Part shown: piece after piece, positions 35,791-44,713 of the stretch
Numbering within the stretch: position 1 is the stretch's first letter
Layout: each line of letters starts with the position of its first letter
Source of the DNA: an uncultured Phycisphaeraceae bacterium
Lineage (GTDB): Bacteria; Planctomycetota; Phycisphaerae; Phycisphaerales; UBA1924
Direction of reading: 5' to 3'
NCBI GenBank assembly: GCA_937899905.1
Contig: CALCCF010000106.1
Coordinates: 1-51,745 of the forward strand
DNA length: 51,745 bases
The notes under the pieces: model-generated
Seen by the model: only the letters and a program-made list of their open reading frames with translations
Databases searched by the model: none
Told to the model about the DNA's origin: nothing
Translations under genes and position numbers: made by a program

Positions 35791-35900
35791 CCGTCAACAC
35801 CGACCACGATCCGATCCTGGCGAGGATCTGGCCCGGGAGTTGGCATCTATAGAGCTGCCCAGCCGAGACTCTGAGCCGCTGCCACGCTACCCTTGGCACC

Positions 35901-35928
35901 CCGTCCTGGGACATGGCTCCCGGGACGG
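35901..35928 (+). promoter_or_regulatory. Leader hairpin upstream of atpA
   Basis: CCGTCCTGGGA (35901-35911) pairs with TCCCGGGACGG (35918-35928), eleven base pairs including one G-T, around a 6-base loop. It lies 66 bases before the atpA GTG. No T-run follows, so it is not a terminator; leader RNA structure is likely. Confidence 0.35.
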
Positions 35929-35994
35929 CCCACGGGCCCGGCGGTGGTGGCCGGCCGCGTGTCTTGACGCCTTCCAGAAAGGGATAGCCCAGCC

Positions 35995-37596
35995 GTGAAG
36001 ATCCGAACCGACGAGATCGCCAGCGTCATCCGTACCGAGCTCGAGCAGTACGCCAACGAGCTTGAGGTCTCCGAGGTCGGCCGTGTGGTCGAGGTCGGCG
36101 ACGGTATCGCCCGCGTCTACGGCCTGGCCAACGCCATGGCCGGTGAGCTCCTGGAGTTCCAGAGCGAGGGCGGCGCGGTCATGGGCCAAGTCATGAACCT
36201 GGAAATGGACACCGTGGGTGCCGTTATCTACGGCGACTACTTGAAGGTCAAGGAAGGCGACCTGGTCAAGAGCACCGGCCGCCTGCTCGAGGTTCCCGTC
36301 GGCGAGAGCATGCTCGGTCGCGTCGTCGACCCGCTGGGCCGCCCGCTCGATGACGGCCCGGCGATCGAGGCCGCCGAGTACCGCAAGGTCGACATCATCG
36401 CCCCGGGCATCGCCGACCGCCAGCCGGTGAGCGAGCCGCTGCAGTTCGGCGTCAAGGCCGTCGACGCGATGATCCCGGTCGGCCGCGGCCAGCGCGAGCT
36501 GGTCATCGGCGATCGCAAGACGGGCAAGACCGCCGTCTGCATCGACGCCATCATCAACCAAAAGCAGTACTGGGGCACCGACGACGCCGTCGTCTGCATC
36601 TACGTCGCCGTCGGCCAGAAGGAGTCGACGGTGGCGGCCGTGGTCGAGAAGCTCCGCAAGCACGGCGCGATGGACTACACCATCGTCGTCAACGCGGCCA
36701 GCTCCGACCCCGCCCCGATGCAGTATGTCGCGCCGTACTCCGGCTGTGCCATGGGTGAGTACTTCATGTGGCAGGGCAAGGAGGGCAACGGCAAGCCCAA
36801 GCACGCCCTGCTCGTCTACGACGACCTGAGCAAGCAGGCCGTGGCGTATCGCCAGCTGTCGCTGTTGCTGCGTCGCCCGCCCGGCCGCGAGGCCTACCCC
36901 GGCGACGTGTTCTACCTGCACAGCCGCCTGCTGGAGCGTGCCACCAAGCTGAGCGACGAGAACGGCGGCGGCTCGCTGACGGCCCTGCCCATCATCGAGA
37001 CGCAGGAAGGCGACGTTTCGGCGTACATCCCGACCAACGTGATCTCGATCACCGATGGCCAGATCTACCTCGAGCCCGAGCTGTTCTTCAGTGGTGTTCG
37101 CCCGGCCATCAACGTGGGTATCTCGGTCAGCCGCGTGGGTGGTGCCGCCCAGATCGGCGCGATGAAGAAGATCGCTGGCTCGCTGCGACTGGACCTCGCC
37201 GCGTTCCGCGAGCTGGAGGCGTTCGCCCAGTTGGGCACCGAGCTCGACAAGGCCACGCAAAACCAGCTCGACCGCGGTGCCCGCATGGTCGAACTGCTCA
37301 AGCAGCCCGAGTTCACGCCCTTCCACGTCGTGGACCAGGTCATCTCGATCTTCGCCGGCACGCGTGGCTACCTCGACGAGGTGGCGCTCACCGACGTCCG
37401 CCAGTTCGAGAAGGACCTGCTCGAGGCGTTCCAAACCAGCTACAAGCCGCTGTGGGACAAGATCAACACCGAGCGCAAGCTGAGCGATGAGATCAACTCT
37501 GAGCTCGAGGAAGCCCTCAAGGCGTTCAGCGGCGACTGGCTCCGCAACAAGAAGAGCGGCCAGCCCGCTGGCGAGCCGGCCACCGTCGGCGCCTGA
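35995..37596 (+). CDS. atpA: F1-ATPase / ATP synthase alpha subunit
   Basis: 533 residues, slightly longer than the usual 500-515. The Walker A motif is GDRKTGKT (172-179, K178), Walker [13 protein letters not shown], and the catalytic-site arginine region [11 protein letters not shown] is intact; an unusual Lys replaces the common Gln in GDRQTGKT. It forms the non-catalytic half of the F1 hexamer. GTG start with AAAGGGA about ten bases upstream. What is odd is the context: instead of atpH before and atpG after, it stands alone between the paralog array and a secreted protein gene, with its own terminator. The remaining subunits must be elsewhere in the genome. Confidence 0.96.
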   Translation: MKIRTDEIASVIRTELEQYANELEVSEVGRVVEVGDGIARVYGLANAMAGELLEFQSEGGAVMGQVMNLEMDTVGAVIYGDYLKVKEGDLVKSTGRLLEVPVGESMLGRVVDPLGRPLDDGPAIEAAEYRKVDIIAPGIADRQPVSEPLQFGVKAVDAMIPVGRGQRELVIGDRKTGKTAVCIDAIINQKQYWGTDDAVVCIYVAVGQKESTVAAVVEKLRKHGAMDYTIVVNAASSDPAPMQYVAPYSGCAMGEYFMWQGKEGNGKPKHALLVYDDLSKQAVAYRQLSLLLRRPPGREAYPGDVFYLHSRLLERATKLSDENGGGSLTALPIIETQEGDVSAYIPTNVISITDGQIYLEPELFFSGVRPAINVGISVSRVGGAAQIGAMKKIAGSLRLDLAAFRELEAFAQLGTELDKATQNQLDRGARMVELLKQPEFTPFHVVDQVISIFAGTRGYLDEVALTDVRQFEKDLLEAFQTSYKPLWDKINTERKLSDEINSELEEALKAFSGDWLRNKKSGQPAGEPATVGA

Positions 37597-37623
37597 TCGC
37601 CTGTCCCAAACTAAGAAACGATG

Positions 37624-37648
37624 AAGCCCGCCCTCCGGCGGGTTTTTT
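37624..37648 (+). terminator. Rho-independent terminator of atpA
   Basis: CCCGCC (37627-37632) and GGCGGG (37637-37642) form a 6-bp GC stem with a CTCC loop, followed by six T. It lies about 30 bases after the atpA stop. Confidence 0.92.
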
Positions 37649-37715
37649 CGTGTTTCCAACGCCTTCGATGCGTACGGCCATCATGGATTTCGCAACAGGG
37701 GCAAAGGAGAAATCG

Positions 37716-39308
37716 ATGCGACACAACGAATCAAGTGGAATGATCAAGACGGTGGTTGCGGTTGCGGGCCTCGCGGTCGCGATGCCGGCGATGGCACAGT
37801 TTGGAGGATTCGGCGAGATCCTTGCCCAGAGCACCGGGCGCGTGAGCGACATGCAGGACCTCAAGGGCGCAGACATCGACGGCGATGGGCGCGAGGACCT
37901 TGTCTTCGTCGATGCGAACGCACGCGTGTCGTACTACTCGGGATTTGCCGACGGCATCTTCGATGGCCCGCGCATCGATCTCGTCGAGCGCGACGACGAA
38001 GGCCGAGCGATCGAACTGGTCGACTATGACAACGACGGCGACATGGACCTGCTCCGGGTTGCGAACATCAACACGGGCGACTTCCGCGCATACAAGAACG
38101 ATGGCACCGGCGACTTCGAGTTCGACTTCGCCATCACGGGCATTGGCAACGTCAGCGCTCGGGCCTCACTTTCGATGGCGGACTGGGATGGCGATGGCGA
38201 CGACGACGCGTACGTGCTCGTCCAGGACGGCATCGTGATCATCGAGAACACTGGTGGCGACTTCTCGCGAGACCCACTGAAGTTCGAACTCGCGAACTTC
38301 GCCGCCGTTCGGCTGGCCGCGGGCGACCTCGACAACGATGGCCGCGACGACTTCGTTGCGACCAGCAGCAGCAATAACAGCGTCTACATCGTGCGCAGCG
38401 ATGGCACGAGCCTCACCGAGATCGACCGCTTCAGCCCCGGAACCGGCATCAATGACATCAAGCTGATGGACATGGACGGTGACGGCGACCAGGACCTGAT
38501 TGTCGCCAACGACGGCAGCCCCGCCGATCGGATCAGCGTGTATCGCAACAACGGCGGCGCCGACTACTCGTTCGACTATGCGTTGACGGTCACCGATCCC
38601 GAGGAGATCGAAGTCCTCGACATCGATGGCGACGGCGACGTGGACATCACCGTCGAAGCCCAGGCTACGACGACGACACCGGAGCGAGTTGTGGTCTACC
38701 TCAACGACGGCGGCGGTGCGTTCGATCGCCAGGCCATGGAGTGGGGTTTCAGCGGCGGGGTTTCCGAGTCGTACGAGTTCATCAACATCGACCCCGCGAC
38801 GGGGCCCGATCTCGTCGGCGTGTGGGGCAGCACCACCAATCAGGTGGTCACCATCCGCCTCAACCAGACCCCGTTCTTCGAGCCGACAGCTCCGGTGCTC
38901 CTCACTCCCGCCAACGGCGCCAACGATCTCGCGCTGCCGAGCCAGGTCGCCGCATGGGGCGGCCCGGTCGCGCCAACCGTGACATGGGAGCGGGCCGACG
39001 GCTTCGGCATCACCTACACGGTGGTCGTCTCCGAGAGCCCCACACTCGCGTCACCAGTGTTCGAGGCCAGCGGCATCACCGGCCGCACCGCCGACCTGAG
39101 CACAGCCGACCTCCAGCCCGGCACAACCTACTTCTGGACCGTCTTCGCCGACAACCCCCAAGGCAGCACCGAGCCAACCGGCGGGCCTTTCAGCTTCACG
39201 ACCGCCTCCGGCGGGGTGGCGTGCCGCGTCGACTTCGACGGCGACGGCAGCCTCACCCTGTTCGACTTCCTGGCCTTCTCGACGGCATTCGACGCGGGCT
39301 GCCCGTAA
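37716..39308 (+). CDS. Secreted FG-GAP/VCBS repeat protein with one GC-dockerin repeat
   Basis: 530 residues. Signal peptide (VVAVAGLAVAMPAMA) is followed by six FG-GAP/VCBS blades with Asp-rich calcium loops (DIDGDGREDLVF, DYDNDGDMDLL, DWDGDGDDDAYV, DLDNDGRDDFV, DMDGDGDQDLIV, DIDGDGDVDITV), so an integrin-like beta-propeller. Residues about 415-500 look like a fibronectin III domain (TVTWERADGFGITYTVVVSE). The end holds only one dockerin-like repeat (DFDGDGSLTLFDFLAFSTAF) and finishes GCP, unlike the double repeat ending GC in the other three. AAAGGAG precedes the ATG at 37716. Likely an adhesion or surface protein. Confidence 0.88.
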   Translation: MRHNESSGMIKTVVAVAGLAVAMPAMAQFGGFGEILAQSTGRVSDMQDLKGADIDGDGREDLVFVDANARVSYYSGFADGIFDGPRIDLVERDDEGRAIELVDYDNDGDMDLLRVANINTGDFRAYKNDGTGDFEFDFAITGIGNVSARASLSMADWDGDGDDDAYVLVQDGIVIIENTGGDFSRDPLKFELANFAAVRLAAGDLDNDGRDDFVATSSSNNSVYIVRSDGTSLTEIDRFSPGTGINDIKLMDMDGDGDQDLIVANDGSPADRISVYRNNGGADYSFDYALTVTDPEEIEVLDIDGDGDVDITVEAQATTTTPERVVVYLNDGGGAFDRQAMEWGFSGGVSESYEFINIDPATGPDLVGVWGSTTNQVVTIRLNQTPFFEPTAPVLLTPANGANDLALPSQVAAWGGPVAPTVTWERADGFGITYTVVVSESPTLASPVFEASGITGRTADLSTADLQPGTTYFWTVFADNPQGSTEPTGGPFSFTTASGGVACRVDFDGDGSLTLFDFLAFSTAFDAGCP

Positions 39309-39362
39309 CGAAATCCGTGTGAGCAGCCGGGATTCCGCTGCCGCGAGCCCCAGAACAGTGTC

Positions 39363-39394
39363 GGCGGCCATCGAACCTCGATGGCCGCCTTCCT
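39363..39394 (+). terminator. Terminator after the FG-GAP protein gene
   Basis: GGCGGCCATCGA (39363-39374) pairs perfectly with TCGATGGCCGCC (39378-39389) over 12 bases with a 3-base loop, followed by a T-rich TTCCTGTTT. It ends transcription about 55 bases after the FG-GAP stop. Confidence 0.75.
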
Positions 39395-39503
39395 GTTTAA
39401 GTCATTGCTGAGAAGTACTTTAGATCATATCAACGCGTTCTCGGCACGCAACGGACTCGTGTGATGGCTTGGGATTCTCGCATTCAGCGGATATCTTCTG
39501 GTC

Positions 39504-40685
39504 ATGAGACGAGCATCCACCGCCGTTTTGTCGCTCGCGATCGGCACGACGCCGGCGCTCGCCCAATACACGCTCTTCGAGCTCGAGCCGCTGCCCGGCG
39601 GATCGCAGACGTTTGCGACCGGCATCGACAACCAGGGCCGCATGATTGGCACCAGCCGCGACGATTCGGGTTTCAGGATGGCCGTGATCTGGCCCGCGGT
39701 CGGCGAACCGCCGGTGGCGCTCGGCTTGCTCGATGGCGGAACCGAGACCGAGGGCGTGGCTATCAACGACGGTGTTGCGATCGGCGTGGGCGATCGAACA
39801 TGCGGCCTCCGCGGTGCTTTCGTATGGTCCGACACGACCGGCATCCAAGCCATCGGGCCCACAACATGCACACAAACCCAGGCATTCAGCTTCAACAGCT
39901 CGGGCGAGGCGCTGCTCTTGTTCGGATTGCCGAGCTTTCCCGCCGTGTGGCCTATCGACGGAGGCGCACCGCGATTCCTCGACACATGGGGCGAGGCCGC
40001 ATCGGTGTTCCAGATCGATGATCAGGGACGCGTGTATGGCGCGTCGGCATTCCATCCGGAAGGCGGCGGCACATCTCGCGCCATCCAATGGAATCCCGAC
40101 GGGTCGGGCCGGCTGCTGGACCGGCTCGATGACAGCTCGACACGGGCCGACGTCGCCACCGATCACAACGAACAGGGGCTCATCGTGGGCCAAGCCGGCC
40201 TCGGCGGTGTAACCCGAGCCACGGTGTGGGACGGCCTTGCGGCACCGATCGATGCCGGCGCGGCGCTCGGTCCGGACGTGCCGTCATCTCTGTTCGCCGT
40301 CAATGGCTTGGGGCAAGCCGTTGGCAGTGCCAGCGTTGGTGCGATCACGTGGGACGCCGACGCCGGTGCGCGCGTTTTGAGCGATCTTGTCGATGCCAGC
40401 GTCGACGGCTGGGCGCTGACCAGCGCTCAGGACATCAATGACACCGGCGTGATCCTCGGCAACGGCGTCGCCCCGGGCGGCTCACCACGAGGATTCGTGC
40501 TCGTAGGAGAGGCAACGCCGTGCGCTGCAGACCTCGACGGCGACGGCAGCCTCACGCTCTTCGACTTCCTGGCGTTCCAAAACCTCTTCGACGCCGGCGA
40601 TGCGCGTGCCGACTTCGATGGCGACGGCTCGCTGACCATCTTCGACTTTCTCGCGTTCCAGAACGAGTTCGATGCGGGCTGTTAG
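39504..40685 (+). CDS. Secreted HAF-repeat protein with GC-type dockerin
   Basis: 393 residues. Signal peptide MRRASTAVLSLAIGTTPALA. The body carries HAF-type repeats, each with a turn such as GIDNQGRMIGTS, AINDGVAIGVG, DINDTGVILGNG, expected to form a beta-propeller-like extracellular domain. The C-terminus has two dockerin-like repeats (DLDGDGSLTLFDF, DFDGDGSLTIFDF) and ends DAGC. The ATG has only a weak purine stretch upstream. It ends nine bases before the stop of the convergent gene at 40695, with no terminator between. Confidence 0.87.
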   Translation: MRRASTAVLSLAIGTTPALAQYTLFELEPLPGGSQTFATGIDNQGRMIGTSRDDSGFRMAVIWPAVGEPPVALGLLDGGTETEGVAINDGVAIGVGDRTCGLRGAFVWSDTTGIQAIGPTTCTQTQAFSFNSSGEALLLFGLPSFPAVWPIDGGAPRFLDTWGEAASVFQIDDQGRVYGASAFHPEGGGTSRAIQWNPDGSGRLLDRLDDSSTRADVATDHNEQGLIVGQAGLGGVTRATVWDGLAAPIDAGAALGPDVPSSLFAVNGLGQAVGSASVGAITWDADAGARVLSDLVDASVDGWALTSAQDINDTGVILGNGVAPGGSPRGFVLVGEATPCAADLDGDGSLTLFDFLAFQNLFDAGDARADFDGDGSLTIFDFLAFQNEFDAGC

Positions 40686-40694
40686 CAGGAAGGC

Positions 40695-41117
40695 CTACAG
40701 AGAGAACGCGCCGTCGACCAGCTCATAGCGGCCACCCGCAAGGCCGAGCACCCCAGGAAGCTCGCTCGACACGTGCAGCGGGCGGGTCGAACGGCCCAGC
40801 ACGAAAACCACCACGGCGAGTGGGGACGCATCGACGACAAGCATCTCGGGGCCCGACGACGGCGTGGCTCGACGCATCCGGACGCGGCCGTCCCATCGAC
40901 CGAGCCAGTCTTGTGCACGCTCAACCGGGACGCCCTCAACAGTGAGTGCGGCCTCTCCGCCATCGCGTGCTTCCAACACCAGCTCGACCGGTGATCGGCC
41001 GTCTCGGCCAAGCGCCGAAGCCGCGACCGACCAGCGCAGACGCAGCAACGCTCGCGTGAGCTCGGCCTCTCGCCGGAGCGTCCGCTGGAGCGTCGTGCTG
41101 GAGTGGGCGGTGGTCAT
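40695..41117 (-). CDS. Small soluble protein of unknown function
   Basis: 140 residues, no signal peptide. The N-terminal 35 residues form an Arg-rich helix (LQRTLRREAELTRALLRLRW), then a beta-rich part. No family is recognised. It begins five bases after the GbsR-type regulator stop and is probably co-transcribed with it. Confidence 0.68.
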   Translation of the reverse strand: MTTAHSSTTLQRTLRREAELTRALLRLRWSVAASALGRDGRSPVELVLEARDGGEAALTVEGVPVERAQDWLGRWDGRVRMRRATPSSGPEMLVVDASPLAVVVFVLGRSTRPLHVSSELPGVLGLAGGRYELVDGAFSL

Positions 41118-41122
41118 GGCGC

Positions 41123-41704
41123 TCAGGAGATCTTCGCCAGCATCTTGGCAGCCACACGCAAGCCGCGGCCCTGCGGGCTGGCAAAGCGCTGGCCGAGTTG
41201 GTCGACGGTCATGAAAAAGTCCACGAGCTCGTCGAGTCGCTCGTTGTGCAGGTGGGTCTCCGCCGAGATCGCGTCGGCCTTGCCCTTCTGCTTCACGCCC
41301 GTCAGGTCGCGGATCTCGTGGATCTGGGCGATCAGCGGCTCGACTTCACGCTTGAGGCGCTCACGCACGATCGCGCGGAACATGGCCCAGACGTCCTGCT
41401 CGGCTTGGAAGTACTCCTTGCGGTCGCCGCGCTTGTGGGCCTTGCTGACGATGCCCCATTCGAGCAACGCTCGCAACGACATCGAGGCGTTGCCACGCGA
41501 GATCTGCAGCCGCTCCATCACCTCGTCGGTGTTGAGGGCCTCGCCGGTCACGAAGAGCAAGGCATGGACCTCAGCCATCGTCCGGCTGATGCCCCACGCG
41601 CCGCTCATCTGGCCCCACGACGCAACGAACGCGTCCTGAGCCTCGCGGATCGTGGTCTCGGTGCCCTGGGGGCCGATCTGATTGTCGCCTGTGGGCGATT
41701 CCAT
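41123..41704 (-). CDS. GbsR/MarR-family transcriptional regulator
   Basis: 193 residues. A winged helix-turn-helix of GbsR type lies at about 40-110 (TMAEVHALLFVTGEALNTDE, LQISRGNASMSLRALLEWGI), followed by a helical dimerisation part. Members regulate osmoprotectant or other transport genes. The ATG has no strong ribosome site and lies directly beside an inverted repeat (41706-41717) that may be its own operator. The divergent gene is the DUF2752 protein at 41900, a possible target. Confidence 0.88.
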   Translation of the reverse strand: MESPTGDNQIGPQGTETTIREAQDAFVASWGQMSGAWGISRTMAEVHALLFVTGEALNTDEVMERLQISRGNASMSLRALLEWGIVSKAHKRGDRKEYFQAEQDVWAMFRAIVRERLKREVEPLIAQIHEIRDLTGVKQKGKADAISAETHLHNERLDELVDFFMTVDQLGQRFASPQGRGLRVAAKMLAKIS

Positions 41705-41705
41705 A

Positions 41706-41717
41706 CATACGAGTATG
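41706..41717. promoter_or_regulatory. Inverted repeat before the GbsR-type gene
   Basis: CATAC-GA-GTATG begins two bases upstream of the regulator start codon. A second, looser repeat (TTGTTT/AAACAA, about 41745-41769) lies further out in an AT-rich patch that could hold the promoter. Both are candidate operator sites for the regulator itself. Confidence 0.35.
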
Positions 41718-41899
41718 GGTCATTCCGGGCGGCCTGTCCACTATTTGTTTCAAAAAATACTGAAAACAATGTGGGCCCTACCACCCTGAGGCTCTGGCCG
41801 CCCTCGGCGGCGCCGGGCCAGCCGATTCGGTCGTCGTACCATTGGCCCGTGACCGCTCCGCCACCAACCCTGCCCACCAAGCCGATCGAGCCCAAGCCC

Positions 41900-42316
41900 A
41901 TGAATCCCAGGGCCTTGGGTGCCGTCGTCGCGCTGGTCGCCTTGACCCCGCTGGTGATCGGGGCCGGGCTGACGCCCTCGACCGACGGCCACGGCACACA
42001 CACGCAGATGGGCCTTCCCAGCTGCTCCTGGGTGGTGGCCTTCGAGCGGCCGTGCCCGACCTGCGGAATGACCACCGCCGTCACGCGCGCGGCCAATGGC
42101 GACCTGCTGGGCTCGTTCCTCACCCAGCCCGCCGGAGCCATCTTTGCCGTGCTGGCCGCGGCGGCGTTCTGGTGCGGGCTGCACGGCATGATCGGCGGGG
42201 CCTACTCGGTGCGTTTGGCCGGCGGGCTGTTCAAGGGTCGCGTGTGGTGGGCCATCGGAGGCATCCTCTTGGCCGCGTGGGCGTACAAGATGGTCACCTT
42301 TGGAGGGGCGCCATGA
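41900..42316 (+). CDS. DUF2752 membrane protein
   Basis: 138 residues with three hydrophobic helices. The family signature is clear: CPTCGMTTAVTRAANGDLLG, with the CPxCG cysteines probably at the membrane surface. Function of the family is not established. The start is uncertain: ATG 41900 and GTG 41849 both lack a ribosome site. The stop overlaps the ATG of the next gene (ATGA), so it heads a four-gene plus-strand operon. Confidence 0.85.
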   Translation: MNPRALGAVVALVALTPLVIGAGLTPSTDGHGTHTQMGLPSCSWVVAFERPCPTCGMTTAVTRAANGDLLGSFLTQPAGAIFAVLAAAAFWCGLHGMIGGAYSVRLAGGLFKGRVWWAIGGILLAAWAYKMVTFGGAP

Positions 42317-42984
42317 CCGGAGCCGTTGCACGAATCGCCACCATCACCACGCTGCTGCTCGGCATTGGCTTGACAAGCGGGTGCAACGTTGTCGGATTCT
42401 TCGGCGCCATCGAGGCCGAACGCCGCCGCACGGGCAAGACCGAAGTAAAGGCCGAATACGAGGGGCTCGACGGCCAGAGCGTGGCTTTGGTGATCGACGC
42501 GTCCCGCGAGATCTACATGACCAGCCCGCAGGTGGTCAACGCCATCATGGTCGAAGTCGTCGCGCGACTACAAGCCAACGCGGACATCGAGTCGATCGTG
42601 CAGCCGCAAGAGGTCGTCCAGGTCATGTACGACGATCCGGGGTTGCTCGATCGAACGTACGACGAGATCGCCGCGCGCTTCGGCGTGACCCGGCTCATCG
42701 TCATCCAACTCGACGAGTTCCGCCTCGCAGAGATGGGTAACCAGTACGTATGGAGCGGACTGGCCGCCGGCAACCTGCTAGTCATCGAGGCCGACAGCTT
42801 CATCGAGGACGATGTCCGGCTCGAGCGATACGTCAACGTGACCTACCCCGATCGCCCGAACACCACCGTGGATGAGATGACCGGCCAAGAGGTCGCCCTC
42901 GAACTGCTCCGCCGATTCGCGAACCGCACATCGTGGTTCTTCTATGACCACATGGAGCGGTACCCCGAGTATCGAACGTACTAG
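42313..42984 (+). CDS. Predicted lipoprotein A
   Basis: 223 residues. The lipobox is LTSGC (Cys near residue 24), so the protein is expected to be lipid-anchored. The mature region begins NVVGFFGAIEAERRR and contains EVKAEYEGLDGQSVALVID, which resembles the matching region of the next gene. No known family is recognised. ATG overlaps the DUF2752 stop; the ribosome site is GGAGGGG. Confidence 0.82.
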   Translation: MTGAVARIATITTLLLGIGLTSGCNVVGFFGAIEAERRRTGKTEVKAEYEGLDGQSVALVIDASREIYMTSPQVVNAIMVEVVARLQANADIESIVQPQEVVQVMYDDPGLLDRTYDEIAARFGVTRLIVIQLDEFRLAEMGNQYVWSGLAAGNLLVIEADSFIEDDVRLERYVNVTYPDRPNTTVDEMTGQEVALELLRRFANRTSWFFYDHMERYPEYRTY

Positions 42985-42994
42985 GAGTCCGGCC

Positions 42995-43654
42995 TTGGCC
43001 AGATCGCTTCGCACCTCCCTCGCGTTGATCGCACCACTCGTGCTCTTGTGCACCATGAGCGGGTGCAACATCCTGGGTCCGGCCTACATCTTCATCGCCG
43101 GCCCGCCGAAGATCCAGGCCGAGTATGACCTCGACCGGTCGCGCACGGTCGCGGTCGTCATCGACGATCCCGACAGCATCGTGCCCTCGATGGGCTATCG
43201 CCGCGTGATGCTGGCGACCGCCCAGGAACTGCTGGCCGAGAAGGGCAAGGTCCGCGAGGTGATCGACGCACGAGACACAATGTCCGTGCTGCAACGAGAC
43301 AGCGCCCAAGAGCGGATGAGCGTGGTGCAGATCGGCCGGGCGATCGGGGCAGAGCAGGTCGTTTGGGCGCGCGTCGAGGGGTTTAACCTCGCGGCGGCCA
43401 CAGGCGAGTTCCGCCCGAACGCGCAGCTTCGGATCAAGGTCATCGACGTCACCGCCAACGAGCGCGCTTGGCCGACCGAGCCGGCCGCCGGATACTCGTT
43501 GGATGTCTCGATGCGTGTGCGCTCGGACTTCACACCGAGCCCGGGCCCCGAGCAGCGCGCGGCGATGGAAGAACTGGCGGAGTATACCGGCCGCGCGCTC
43601 GCCGAAGTGTTCTACACCGTTGAGAAGACATTCAGCGCTCGCGCGGGCAGCTAA
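42995..43654 (+). CDS. Predicted lipoprotein B, TTG start
   Basis: 219 residues from a TTG at 42995: AGGAG lies seven bases before it and the lipobox (TMSGC) follows at the right distance, while the upstream ATG at 42944 is inside the gene before. The start of the mature protein, NILG...KIQAEYDLDRSRTVAVVID, is similar to lipoprotein A, so the two are probably diverged duplicates. The C-terminal part has a beta-rich domain (NAQLRIKVIDVTANERAWP). No function is assigned. Confidence 0.82.
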   Translation: MARSLRTSLALIAPLVLLCTMSGCNILGPAYIFIAGPPKIQAEYDLDRSRTVAVVIDDPDSIVPSMGYRRVMLATAQELLAEKGKVREVIDARDTMSVLQRDSAQERMSVVQIGRAIGAEQVVWARVEGFNLAAATGEFRPNAQLRIKVIDVTANERAWPTEPAAGYSLDVSMRVRSDFTPSPGPEQRAAMEELAEYTGRALAEVFYTVEKTFSARAGS

Positions 43655-43669
43655 GGCACACCGAGCGTT

Positions 43670-44698
43670 ATGGCCCGCACACCACACAAGCTCCTGCACC
43701 TGGTCGAGGCCGACCACCCCGCGATGCCGCCGCCCGAGGGCGGGGCCGCCGCCGATCGCCGCGAGCGTGGGGGCGATCTGTCGTCGCTGGCGTGCGCCGC
43801 ACTGCTGGACGCCGACGACGCGAGCATCCACGCCGTCGTGGCCCTCGGCCCGCCCGCCGTCATGCGACGCGCCACCGAGTTAGGAGCCGACCCGCTCGCG
43901 CGCGCTCCCGTGCCCTTCGGCGAACCCCACGCCACGGCCAATGTGCTGCGCAAGGTCGTCCGCAAGTGCGGTGTTCGATTCGATGCATGCATCGCGTGGA
44001 GCGCCTTTGCGGCCCGCGTCGCGCGGCTCACCGGGTTTGGCCCCGGCCGCGGCGATTACGCGCCGCTCCTGGAAGCCGACCCCCACCGCCCGGACCTGGA
44101 GAGCTCTCGGCTGGAACTGGTCAAGAGCCGCGACGGCGACCCCGAAGTGCTCGACGCGCTCGCAACTCGTGTGTTCAGGGCCGCCCACGCGCCGGCGGCC
44201 CTGCCCACGAGGCTCGCCGAGCCGCCACGCGATGGCCAGCCCGTGCTCGTCTCGCTCCTGGCCGATCCCGCCTCATCTGGCGCCTCGACGCTCGCGTGGC
44301 GCGGTGCCGTGCTGGCCGCTGCGGCCTCGTCGCCCATCAGGCTCATGCTGCCCGCCGGCTGCGCAGGTGCACGCCGCGTGGGCCGGCTTCCGGGAGCCAA
44401 CACGCTGACGCTCGAGATCGACGCGGAACCCCTGCCCCAACGCTTGGCCCGCGCGCACGCCGTGCTCGCGGTGTACGGACCCGAGCCCCACGAGCACGCG
44501 AGCCCAGGGCTCGTGGCGTACGCGCTCGAGCTCGGCCTGCCCGTCGTCGCCGACCCATCCCGATTGGAGAGCGCTCCGGGCTGGGAACGCTTGGCCGAGC
44601 ACCCGCGGTTGCACCGGCTGTATGGGCCGGCGCCCATCGAGATCGCCCGAACGCTGCTCCAGGCGCTCGAACGCGAGCAGCCTGCCGGCATCGCGTAG
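43670..44698 (+). CDS. Glycosyltransferase-like protein, unassigned
   Basis: 342 residues, soluble, with alternating helix and strand as in Rossmann-like glycosyltransferase folds. The C-terminal region (HEHASPGLVAYALELGLPVV) resembles the nucleotide-sugar loop of GT-B enzymes, where a conserved acidic residue lies before a helix. This is a weak match and I do not assign a substrate. It follows lipoprotein B by 15 bases. Its end is followed by a hairpin shared with the convergent thioredoxin-like gene. Confidence 0.7.
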   Translation: MARTPHKLLHLVEADHPAMPPPEGGAAADRRERGGDLSSLACAALLDADDASIHAVVALGPPAVMRRATELGADPLARAPVPFGEPHATANVLRKVVRKCGVRFDACIAWSAFAARVARLTGFGPGRGDYAPLLEADPHRPDLESSRLELVKSRDGDPEVLDALATRVFRAAHAPAALPTRLAEPPRDGQPVLVSLLADPASSGASTLAWRGAVLAAAASSPIRLMLPAGCAGARRVGRLPGANTLTLEIDAEPLPQRLARAHAVLAVYGPEPHEHASPGLVAYALELGLPVVADPSRLESAPGWERLAEHPRLHRLYGPAPIEIARTLLQALEREQPAGIA

Positions 44699-44713
44699 TT
44701 CCCATTCGCGCGC

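Noticed and set aside
35995-37596. Horizontal transfer of atpA
   Set aside because: Base and codon use look like the neighbours, and no mobile element or tRNA border is seen; operon splitting is simpler.
35887-37659. 590-codon minus-strand frame
   Set aside because: Antisense of atpA, which is beyond doubt.
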